Below are positions 16,146-23,320 of a DNA stretch of 64,000 nucleotides, piece after piece. This DNA is from Plut-88900 sp965116945 (GTDB lineage Bacteria > Chloroflexota > Dehalococcoidia > Plut-88900), in NCBI GenBank assembly GCA_965116945.1, contig OZ220734.1, positions 2,232,001 through 2,296,000 of the forward strand. Direction: 5' to 3'. The position numbers were made by a program, and so were the translations under genes. The notes under the pieces are model-generated. The model had not been told where the DNA came from. It saw only the letters and a list, made by a program, of their open reading frames with translations, and did not search any database. The first letter of the stretch is position 1. The number at the start of each line of letters is the position of its first letter.

Positions 16146-17531
16146 TTGGTAGCCATCGACGACCTCAGGCCCTATCAGGACCGCATAGCCGAAGCCGTAT
16201 TGGATAGCGTCCAGGGCCGCAGGGGTCTCACCTTCTCCGTTATGATCGCCCGGCAGGGCGGCAAGAACGAGGTCTCCGCCTGGATCGAAGCCTTCCTCCT
16301 CTCCGCCTATGTGCGTTCCAACGTAACCGCCATTAAAGCCGCGCCCACTTTCTACCCTCAGGCCCGTATCAGCATCTCTCGGCTTGAAAGAGTCCTCCGC
16401 CGAAGACGCTTGCCCTTTTCTTTTGAAAGCGGCCATCTATTCCGTATCGGCCGCGCCCGACAGCTGTTCCTCAGCGCCCACCCATCCAGCAACGTCGTCG
16501 GCAATACCGCCAGCCTTATCCTTGAAATCGACGAGTCCCAGGACGTTTCACCCGACAAATTCAACCGCGACTTCGTTCCCATGGCCGCCCACAACAACGT
16601 CACTACCGTCCATTACGGCACCGCCTGGGACGACCATTCCCTCCTCGAGCAGGTCAAGCAGTCCAACCTCGAGCTCCAACGCTCCGACGGCATCCAGCGC
16701 CACTTCGAGTTCGACTGGCAGGCCGTCGCCCAACACAACCCTCACTACAAGCGCTTCGTCGAGGCCGAACAACAACGCCTCGGCAGCGATCATCCTCTGT
16801 TCCGCTCTCAATACTGCCTGGTCCCCGTGACCGGCAACGGAAGGTTCCTAAACTCAAATCGGCTAGCTCTACTTCGTGGCCAACACCGTAGAATCAGTGC
16901 CCCCGTTCCAGGTCGAATCTACGTAGCCGGCATCGACCTCGCCGGCGAATCGGAACAACCCGGAGACGTCCGTCTCCAGGGCTTTAAGCCCACCCAAGAC
17001 TCCACCGTCGTAACTATCGGCGAACTCCAAATGCTTGATGACGGCTTCGGTTCCAGGCTCCCCGCCCTCACCGTCGTCGAGCACCATTGGTGGACGGGGA
17101 AGCCCCACACCGAGACCTTTTCGGGCCTCGTCCACCTTCTCAAAAACGTTTGGGGCTGCCGCAGGGTGGTCGTCGACGCCACTGGCATTGGCGCAGGCGT
17201 AGCCGCCTTCCTGCGTAAGAACATAGGACCTTCCATCGTAGTTCCCTTCACCTTCACCGCCCAGAGCAAGTCCAAGCTCGGATTCGACCTCCTCGCCGCC
17301 GTCAACTCCGGCAGGCTCCGGATGTACGAATCCGACGGCTCCCCCGAGTACCGTGAGTTCTGGGCCCAAATCTCCAAAGCAAGGAGCGTAGTCAGATCAA
17401 ACCAGACCATCAACTTCTTCGTAGATCCCTCCGAAGGCCACGACGACTTCCTATCCTCCCTCGCCCTCCTAGTCCAAGCCTCCCACTACATCCCCCGCCG
17501 CGCCACCGGCCGCCTCCGGGAGGGCTACTAA
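16146..17531 (+). CDS. Phage-type terminase large subunit
   Basis: 461 residues with the ATPase and nuclease halves of TerL. ATPase: Walker A-like ARQGGKNE (Lys40) and Walker B LILEIDE (Asp129, Glu130). Nuclease (RNase H fold): VAGIDLAG (Asp264), VVVDATGIG (Asp344) and EGHDDF near the C-terminus (Asp433/434). All key acids are present, so the motor may be functional. Start TTG 16146 has GGAG upstream. No portal, capsid or integrase follows: an ORF starting at the stop codon (TAATG) ends after 30 codons in repeat DNA. It is a lone packaging module bracketed by repeats, either a phage remnant or a repurposed element. Confidence 0.85.
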   Translation: MVAIDDLRPYQDRIAEAVLDSVQGRRGLTFSVMIARQGGKNEVSAWIEAFLLSAYVRSNVTAIKAAPTFYPQARISISRLERVLRRRRLPFSFESGHLFRIGRARQLFLSAHPSSNVVGNTASLILEIDESQDVSPDKFNRDFVPMAAHNNVTTVHYGTAWDDHSLLEQVKQSNLELQRSDGIQRHFEFDWQAVAQHNPHYKRFVEAEQQRLGSDHPLFRSQYCLVPVTGNGRFLNSNRLALLRGQHRRISAPVPGRIYVAGIDLAGESEQPGDVRLQGFKPTQDSTVVTIGELQMLDDGFGSRLPALTVVEHHWWTGKPHTETFSGLVHLLKNVWGCRRVVVDATGIGAGVAAFLRKNIGPSIVVPFTFTAQSKSKLGFDLLAAVNSGRLRMYESDGSPEYREFWAQISKARSVVRSNQTINFFVDPSEGHDDFLSSLALLVQASHYIPRRATGRLREGY

Positions 17532-17623
17532 TGGCCGTCGTGGGACCGCTCACCCTGAGCAGCGTCGAAGGGTCGAGCGGAGGGCGGGGTCTCCCATTCC
17601 CTCCCCCTCCTCCCCGGTACTGA
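17531..17623 (+). pseudogene. Possible truncated ORF after the terminase gene
   Basis: An ATG overlaps the terminase stop (TAATG) and the frame reads MAVVGPLTLSSVEGSSGG before running through the REP-like element to TGA at 17621. The overlap is typical of phage genes and a portal gene would be expected here, so this may be its cut-off start. The peptide after residue 5 is repeat-derived. It may also be chance. Confidence 0.25.
17546..17580. repeat. REP-like stem-loop element, copy 3
   Basis: Arms CCGCTC / GAGCGG around ACCCTGAGCAGCGTCGAAGG. Same core as copies at 8468 and 15294, with shorter arms. It directly abuts the 3' end of the terminase gene. Confidence 0.65.
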
Positions 17624-17740
17624 ATTAGGGGCAAGCGCATGTGCTGAAGCACATGCGCTTGCCCCTATTCTTCTCTCCCCCTCTCCCTTGAAGGCCCTAA
17701 GGGAGAGGGGGATCAAGGGGGAGAGGGTTCCCTACCCTCC
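17590..17740. repeat. Right composite repeat flanking the terminase module
   Basis: Hairpin 17627-17666 (18-bp perfect stem, 4-base loop) followed by CCCCCTCTCCCTT...AAGGGAGAGGGGG and CAAGGGGG, GAGAGGGTT. It matches the left copy part by part and in the same orientation. It ends at the stop codon of the prenyltransferase gene. Confidence 0.75.
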
Positions 17741-17744
17741 CCCC

Positions 17745-18647
17745 TCACCCCCGATACGCCAGCAGTATCCCCACCGTCGCGGCGACCCATCCCAGCACCG
17801 TGAGCAGAATCGGGACGTCCCTGATGAGGATGTCCTCCGGGCTGCCACCCGCCTGCTTGGCGTGGATGAGGTAAAAATACCGGGCTATCCCGAACACCAC
17901 GAACGGAATCGTGAACATCATCGCATCATTGGGTGGCAGGTTGTCGGCGGTGAAGGTGTACAGGATGTAGGCGATGAGGGTCGCCGCCATGAGCATCGTT
18001 ATCAGCTGGTCCAGCATCGGGATGGAATAAGAGCCCAGGCTCGCCCGATGCCCGACGCCCTCATCCTCCAGTATCAGAAGCTCCTGCCTCCTCTTCGCAA
18101 AGCCAATGAACAGCGCTCCCAGCCCTGTGCATATGTAAAGCCACGGAGACGGCTCGGCGGAGATGACCAGGGCCCCGGCTGCCGCCCGCACAATGAAGCC
18201 CGCCGATATCCCGAAGACGTCCAAAATCACGAGCTTTCGGAGAGCAATTATGTAAATCACGGATATGCCGGCGTACGCAACCTGGGCCCACCCGTAGTTG
18301 GTTTCCAGGAGGAACCCCAGGGGTAGCGCCGCCCCGAGGCACAACGCCGCCACAAATCCGGCCAACCACGTCGATACCCGCCCCGATGCCACGCCTCTCC
18401 CCGCCTTTATTGGGTGCAACCGGTCTTTATTGGCATCCACCAGGTCGTTCAGGAGGTAAACGGCAGAGGAGAGGAGGCAGAACAGACCGAATGCCGCGGC
18501 CGTTGAGCCGAAAACCTCCAGAACGTCTTCAGTGTCACCCGGGTCCCAGGAAAGGTTGATGGTGAACGCCAGAGGGAGCAATACGACGAAGTTCTTCGTC
18601 CACTGCTTGGGTCGCATTGTGGCAATGAGGGGAAGGAGTTGCCCCAT
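17745..18647 (-). CDS. UbiA-family prenyltransferase (decaprenyl-phosphate phosphoribosyltransferase-like)
   Basis: 300 residues, about eight or nine membrane segments. The N-terminal MRPKQWTKNFVV and the Asp-rich site LLNDLVDANKDRLHPIKAGR (residues about 66-85) match the branch that transfers phosphoribose to decaprenyl phosphate for arabinan synthesis, rather than ubiquinone-type UbiA. A second polar loop contains KRRQELLIL. The real acceptor in this organism is not known. Its stop lies next to the right composite repeat. Genes upstream on the same strand are small proteins and glmS, so a cell-envelope role is plausible. Confidence 0.85.
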   Translation of the reverse strand: MGQLLPLIATMRPKQWTKNFVVLLPLAFTINLSWDPGDTEDVLEVFGSTAAAFGLFCLLSSAVYLLNDLVDANKDRLHPIKAGRGVASGRVSTWLAGFVAALCLGAALPLGFLLETNYGWAQVAYAGISVIYIIALRKLVILDVFGISAGFIVRAAAGALVISAEPSPWLYICTGLGALFIGFAKRRQELLILEDEGVGHRASLGSYSIPMLDQLITMLMAATLIAYILYTFTADNLPPNDAMMFTIPFVVFGIARYFYLIHAKQAGGSPEDILIRDVPILLTVLGWVAATVGILLAYRG

Positions 18648-18692
18648 CAGTGCGGGCCCCGTCGTTTCATCGTGCCGCGCCTGCCACGGCAG

Positions 18693-18872
18693 CTATCCGA
18701 CCTTTCGATAGTTCTCATTGAACAGATCAAGGTGTTTTAGGGTCTGCCTGTCATACTCTTCAGCATTGCCCCCCAGAGCCTTTGAAGACTGATATGACGC
18801 GCTTTCACCCAAGCGATGGATGGCGTTCTTGTTGCCTTGCTCCGGACGGTCCGGCAAGGATGCTTGAGTCAT
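18693..18872 (-). CDS. Hypothetical protein, 59 aa
   Basis: Starts at ATG 18872 with AAGGGG 8 bases upstream; a longer frame to 18965 has no such signal and overlaps the next gene further. Polar sequence (MTQASLPDRPEQGNKNAIHR, ending EEYDRQTLKHLDLFNENYR). Not recognised. The position between the zinc-ribbon gene and the prenyltransferase gene and the good ribosome-binding site support it. Confidence 0.5.
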   Translation of the reverse strand: MTQASLPDRPEQGNKNAIHRLGESASYQSSKALGGNAEEYDRQTLKHLDLFNENYRKVG

Positions 18873-18889
18873 ACTGCAATCCCCTTTTT

Positions 18890-19273
18890 CTACCCTGACC
18901 CAATAGCCCTGTAACCCAGGAAGATCGCCACGACTAAGACTGCGGCTACCGCCAGCACTGCCCAATCCCGCACCGCCCCAAGCCGGAGGCCTCCAGCGTT
19001 TCGTTCCTCACCCCATACCCTCCCACTGCTTTCCACGAATGTCGTGCCCGGGGAGTGGACCCGGCCCGCCGCCTGTGTTGTGCCCCCTGAGGCTGGCTCA
19101 AATCTCGGAAGCGATGACTCTATACCAAACCCAACGTTGTAGTAGCAACGTGAACATATGACAGGCACGATGCGCTGGCCGGCCCAATAACCCGTCACGG
19201 TGCTGAATCCCTTCCGGAATTCGCCGGAATTACAACGAGGGCATAAACGCTCGGGGCCGCCTGTAGGCCTCAA
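18890..19273 (-). CDS. Zinc-ribbon protein with C-terminal membrane anchor
   Basis: 127 residues. Two CxxC knuckles (LCPRCNSGEF and VICSRCYYN, spaced about 27 residues) form a zinc ribbon. The middle is low in hydrophobic residues and probably disordered. A single transmembrane helix (WAVLAVAAVLVVAIFLGY) ends the protein, so it is tail-anchored with the ribbon in the cytosol by inference. Family not recognised. 50 bases downstream of the 71-residue gene. Confidence 0.6.
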   Translation of the reverse strand: MRPTGGPERLCPRCNSGEFRKGFSTVTGYWAGQRIVPVICSRCYYNVGFGIESSLPRFEPASGGTTQAAGRVHSPGTTFVESSGRVWGEERNAGGLRLGAVRDWAVLAVAAVLVVAIFLGYRAIGSG

Positions 19274-19324
19274 CTGAAACTTCTCAAAGCTACGCTCCCA
19301 AGCTCCAATTTTCCGGGAGTGCGA

Positions 19325-19540
19325 CTAATCGAGTAGAGGTATGGATGTCCACATGATCTCGTCAGGAGAATCGCTCAGCCCATTGTCACGGGCGAGGTCC
19401 CTGATCTTAAGTAGGGTCATGTTCACTTCGGGTGTCAGATATGTCCATTCCTCAGCGGGAGGAATCCAGTAAGGGGAGTTAATCCTGACCACCGTCTTTT
19501 CCTTGGCGTTCAGGTAAATTCCAAATTTGGATATGTCCAT
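19325..19540 (-). CDS. Hypothetical protein, 71 aa
   Basis: ATG 19540 has AAGGAG at 9-base spacing and lies 12 bases after the glmS stop, so it is probably in the glmS transcript. Sequence MDISKFGIYLNAKEKTVVRI, with a Trp/Pro-rich middle (YWIPPAEEWTY) and a helical, acidic C-terminus. No known motif seen. Confidence 0.6.
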   Translation of the reverse strand: MDISKFGIYLNAKEKTVVRINSPYWIPPAEEWTYLTPEVNMTLLKIRDLARDNGLSDSPDEIMWTSIPLLD

Positions 19541-19552
19541 TGACGAGTCTCC

Positions 19553-21397
19553 TTATTCGACGGTCACGGATTTGGCCAGGTTCCTGGGCTGGTCAACGTC
19601 ACAGCCTCGGGTCACGGCCATATGATAAGCGAATAGCTGCAATGGAATCACCGACACCAGCGGCGAAAGGAACTCAGGGACGGCTGGAACGTGAATAACG
19701 TGGTCAGCGATGGAGGTGATGGCTTCGTCGCCTTCAGTAGCGACTGCAATCACCTTCCCGTTCCGCGCCTTTACTTCCTCTATGTTACTGAGCATCTTGG
19801 GGTAGAGGTTATCCTGCAAAGCCAGGGCCACGACAGGCATGTCTTCGTCGATTAGGGCTATCGGCCCGTGTTTCATCTCCCCGGCCTGGTAGCCCTCGGC
19901 GTGACAGTAGCTGACTTCTTTCAGCTTGAGTGCGCCTTCCATGGCGACCGGATAGCTCATTCCCCTCCCGAGAAAGAGGTAATTGTCGGTCCGGTAATGC
20001 TGCCGGGCCAGATCTCGTACCGAGTCATCGATCTGCAGACTGTGGCTCAGAAAACTCGGGAGGCGTGAAAGGCTCTCTACTATTTCTGTAACCTCTCCGC
20101 CCGATACCAGACCCCTTACCCGGCCCGCGTAACAGGCTACCAGATACAGCGCCAATATGGAATTGGTCAGGCATTTGGTACTCGCCACCCCAATCTCTGC
20201 GCCCGCCCTTATGTCCAGGGACCAATCTGCCAGCATTGAGGCCTGGTTGTGCTCGCCGTTGGTCACAGCCATGAGGTTGGCGCGCTTGCCACGCGCCTCC
20301 TCCATGCCCGCCAGCGTATCCACAGTCTCCCCTGACTGGGAGACCGCAATCACCAGGGTGGACTCGTCAATTACCGGGTCCCTGTACCGAAACTCCGATG
20401 CGTTCTCGGCGATCGAGGGAATCCGGGCCAGCGCCTCGAATATGCGGGCCCCGACCGCGGCAGCATGAAGGCTCGTACCCATGCCGACCATGATCACACG
20501 TCTTATGTCTCTCATTCTCTCCCCGAGCCCATCAAGTTCCGGCAGAAGAATGTCCGGGGGATCAAAGTTGATTCGTCCGCGGAGCAGATTAGTGACCGAC
20601 TCCGGCTGCTCCATGATCTCCTTGAGCATGAAGTGCTTGTATCCACCCTTGGCGAAGGCGATATCTCCAGCGACCACGTGCACGGGTGCACGGGCAACGG
20701 GTTTGCCAGCCTGATCAAAGTAACGAGCGCCTGAAGCATCCATCTCCGTTAATTCACCGGTCTTTAGATAGACCGCCTTTCGGGCGTAGGGCGAGATGGC
20801 AGGTAAATCGCTGGCCAGAAACATCTCTCCCTTACCGTAGCCGACTACTATGCCGCCCCCGTTCCCTACCCGTCCGGCAATGATTCTGCCAGGCTCCTCC
20901 GAAGCCACCACCGCAATGGAAAACGCACCGTCCAACTGATGGAGGCTGCCGGCAACGGCCTCTCTTAACCCGAGCCCCAACGCCCTATTCTCTTCTACAA
21001 GGTGTGCTATAACCTCTGAGTCGGTATCCGAAGTGAACCTATGGCCGGAGTCTGTCAGGCGCTGCTTTAGTTCACGGTAATTCTCGATGATTCCGTTGTG
21101 GACAACTAGATATTTGTCTGAACAGTCGGAGTGGGGATGGGCGTTTCGGGACGTTGCGCTGCCGTGGGTGGCCCAGCGTGTGTGCCCCAGCCCCGTCGAA
21201 CCCTCGGGCATTCTGTTTCCCACACGTTCTATTAGCGCAGACAGCTTCCCGGCGCTTCTTTCCACAATCGCATTCCCCGTGTCATTGATCACGGCGATTC
21301 CGGAGCTGTCGTAGCCCCGGTACTCAAGACGGCGCAGGGCGTCGAACAGGATAGGGCCTGCAGGTCGGGCGCCAACATAACCAACTATGCCACACAT
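19553..21397 (-). CDS. glmS: Glutamine--fructose-6-phosphate aminotransferase (isomerizing)
   Basis: 614 residues, full length. Makes glucosamine-6-phosphate from fructose-6-phosphate and glutamine, the first step to UDP-GlcNAc. N-terminal Ntn glutaminase with Cys2 nucleophile (MCGIVGYVGARPAG), GHTRWATHG and the HNGIIENYREL motif. Two SIS domains follow (SQSGETVDT near 350 and ending PRNLAKSVTVE). It lies 13 bases after cmk and may share its transcript. No glmS ribozyme was seen upstream. Confidence 0.97.
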   Translation of the reverse strand: MCGIVGYVGARPAGPILFDALRRLEYRGYDSSGIAVINDTGNAIVERSAGKLSALIERVGNRMPEGSTGLGHTRWATHGSATSRNAHPHSDCSDKYLVVHNGIIENYRELKQRLTDSGHRFTSDTDSEVIAHLVEENRALGLGLREAVAGSLHQLDGAFSIAVVASEEPGRIIAGRVGNGGGIVVGYGKGEMFLASDLPAISPYARKAVYLKTGELTEMDASGARYFDQAGKPVARAPVHVVAGDIAFAKGGYKHFMLKEIMEQPESVTNLLRGRINFDPPDILLPELDGLGERMRDIRRVIMVGMGTSLHAAAVGARIFEALARIPSIAENASEFRYRDPVIDESTLVIAVSQSGETVDTLAGMEEARGKRANLMAVTNGEHNQASMLADWSLDIRAGAEIGVASTKCLTNSILALYLVACYAGRVRGLVSGGEVTEIVESLSRLPSFLSHSLQIDDSVRDLARQHYRTDNYLFLGRGMSYPVAMEGALKLKEVSYCHAEGYQAGEMKHGPIALIDEDMPVVALALQDNLYPKMLSNIEEVKARNGKVIAVATEGDEAITSIADHVIHVPAVPEFLSPLVSVIPLQLFAYHMAVTRGCDVDQPRNLAKSVTVE

Positions 21398-21410
21398 GAT
21401 CTCAAATCTG

Positions 21411-22091
21411 TCAGTTGCTCGTGCGCCATAGTTCCATGATGCGCTCCACCACCTTGGCGGCAGTGAGGTCTGTAGTATCTACCGGAACCGCATCCTGTGC
21501 GGGCTTCATGGGTGAGTGTTCCCTCCCGGCGTCAATCCTGTCCCGACGCGACATATCTGCAAGCGTAGCCTCCAAAAGATCACTGGAGCCTTTGGCCTGC
21601 AACTCTGCCTGCCTGCGCTTTGCTCGGGCCTGGAGGGAACCGGTGAGATAGATCTTGAGCTTGGCATCGGGTAGGACCACTGTGCCTATGTCCCGACCGA
21701 CCATCACCACCCCACCCTCCGAGGCCATTTCCCGCTGCTGGGCGACCATGGCTTCTCGCACACCCTCATAGCTCGAAACCACAGAAACGTGCCTGTCCAC
21801 GGACTGGGACCGTAGTTGGTCCGTCACGTCTCGCTCATCTACCATCACTCTTTGATCTCCGGGGAAGGGCCCTCCGACAATACGAATCGTGATGGACTTC
21901 GCCAGTCTTGTGACCCCATCCTCGTCGGCAATATCAATACCTTCATCTATGGCTGATGCCGTTACTGCCCTGTACATCATTCCCGTGTCCACGAACAGGC
22001 ATCCCATGTGCTGGGCCAACATCCTTCCCACAGTGGTCTTACCGACTGCGGCTGGTCCATCAATGGCGATTACCGGACCACTCTCAGACAT
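21411..22091 (-). CDS. cmk: Cytidylate kinase
   Basis: 226 residues. Phosphorylates CMP/dCMP with ATP. P-loop IAIDGPAAVGKTTVG, FVDTGMMYRA for substrate binding, VGRDIGTVVLPDA and the LID MSRRDRIDAGRE. 26 bases after the ABC ATPase gene and 13 bases before glmS, so it may be read from the iron-transport promoter as well. Confidence 0.96.
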   Translation of the reverse strand: MSESGPVIAIDGPAAVGKTTVGRMLAQHMGCLFVDTGMMYRAVTASAIDEGIDIADEDGVTRLAKSITIRIVGGPFPGDQRVMVDERDVTDQLRSQSVDRHVSVVSSYEGVREAMVAQQREMASEGGVVMVGRDIGTVVLPDAKLKIYLTGSLQARAKRRQAELQAKGSSDLLEATLADMSRRDRIDAGREHSPMKPAQDAVPVDTTDLTAAKVVERIMELWRTSN

Positions 22092-22117
22092 GTTTATCGC
22101 GAATGTTTAAAGGCCAT

Positions 22118-23236
22118 TCAGATGTCAAGTTCAGGGGAAACGGTCGGGAGGTCTCTAGATTTGAGGCCTGGCTGGTCCTTGGGGAAAATTACCGGGTCCG
22201 CCGACCTTTTGGGGCCGACCCTGACCCTTAGCCCAGGCGCATATATGGTCCCCGAAGGCTGCCTGCTCCGCACTGTAACGCCCGAATCCAGTGTGATGAA
22301 GTAAAAGTTCCGGGACCCGTGGAACTCCCTGGACATAATTGTGCCCTGTCCTTCAGAGTCGGGCGTGAGCTTGACATCGTCGGGCCTGATCATGACGACT
22401 ACATTGCTCAGGGACGGGTCTCCATTGTGCGGCAAGCGTCCAATCTCCGTTACAACCTCCTCACCGTCCACTTCCCCCGGGATGAAGCTGGCGTGTCCCA
22501 CGAATGTGGCAACAAAGGAAGTCGTCGGTTGCCTGAATATCTCCTCGGGCGTCCCGATCTGCTCCAACCTACCCCTATTCATGACGGCCACCCTGTCCGC
22601 AAAGGAAAGGGCTTCTTGCTGGTCGTGGGTAACCAGCACGGCGGTGGCGCCCTCCCGACGCAGGATCGCTTGCACCTCCCGCCGCATCTGGCCTCTCATG
22701 GCTGCGTCCAGGTTACTGAAGGGCTCATCAAGCAGGACTACAACGGGCCGCGGGGCCAGAGCCCGACCCAAGGCGACCCTCTGTTGCTGACCACCCGAAA
22801 TTTGGTGTGGGTAGCGATGCCCCAACCCGGACATCTCTATAGTCTGCAGCACCTCCTCCACCCTTTTCTTCCTGTCTGACGCTTTCATTTTCCTCAGCCC
22901 AAAACCGATATTTTTTGACACTGAGAGATGAGGAAAAAGAGCGTAGTCTTGGAACACCATTGCCACCCCGCGCTTTTCGGGAGGGATGTGGTCCCCCCCT
23001 CCTGAGGCTCGGACATCTCGAAGGAATACTTCTCCATTTTCTGGAGTTTCGAAACCGGCTATCAGGCGTAGGATAGTGGTTTTTCCACAGCCGCTCGGGC
23101 CAAGAATCGAGATAATCTCGCCTTCCTTTAGACAAAAGGAAAGCTCATTGACAGCCGGAAAAGATGTGCCCGGATACGTCTTCGAGGCCTTTTTCAGCTC
23201 TACGACAGAAAGCGGCTTATGGGAGTTAGAGGCCAA
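22118..23236 (-). CDS. fbpC: Ferric-iron-type ABC transporter ATP-binding protein
   Basis: 372 residues. Complete ABC ATPase: Walker A GPSGCGKTT, Q-loop VFQDYALFPHLSV, signature ISGGQQQRVALGRAL, Walker B VVLLDEPFSNLD and the switch His in LVTHDQQEAL. The C-terminal ~130 residues form a TOBE-like regulatory domain (MIRPDDVKL). The sequence and the neighbours (binding protein and two-domain permease) fit the FbpABC/iron(III) group. The start is uncertain: the frame opens with TTG at 23236. Energises uptake through the permease at 23321. Confidence 0.9.
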   Translation of the reverse strand: MASNSHKPLSVVELKKASKTYPGTSFPAVNELSFCLKEGEIISILGPSGCGKTTILRLIAGFETPENGEVFLRDVRASGGGDHIPPEKRGVAMVFQDYALFPHLSVSKNIGFGLRKMKASDRKKRVEEVLQTIEMSGLGHRYPHQISGGQQQRVALGRALAPRPVVVLLDEPFSNLDAAMRGQMRREVQAILRREGATAVLVTHDQQEALSFADRVAVMNRGRLEQIGTPEEIFRQPTTSFVATFVGHASFIPGEVDGEEVVTEIGRLPHNGDPSLSNVVVMIRPDDVKLTPDSEGQGTIMSREFHGSRNFYFITLDSGVTVRSRQPSGTIYAPGLRVRVGPKRSADPVIFPKDQPGLKSRDLPTVSPELDI

Positions 23237-23320
23237 GGGCGGCGGTGTCCTTTCGCTGCGGACCGGGAAAGTTTCTCACGCCCATCCGTGCTTATCAACC
23301 GCTTGTCAACGGAGTGGCCG

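Noticed and set aside
16384..16830. 148-residue ORF inside the terminase gene
   Set aside because: Ser/Pro/Thr-rich frame shadow of the GC-skewed terminase codons.
15345..17740. CRISPR-like array
   Set aside because: There are only two copies of the long repeat, they are palindromic over their length and are 2 kb apart with genes between, so this is not a spacer array.
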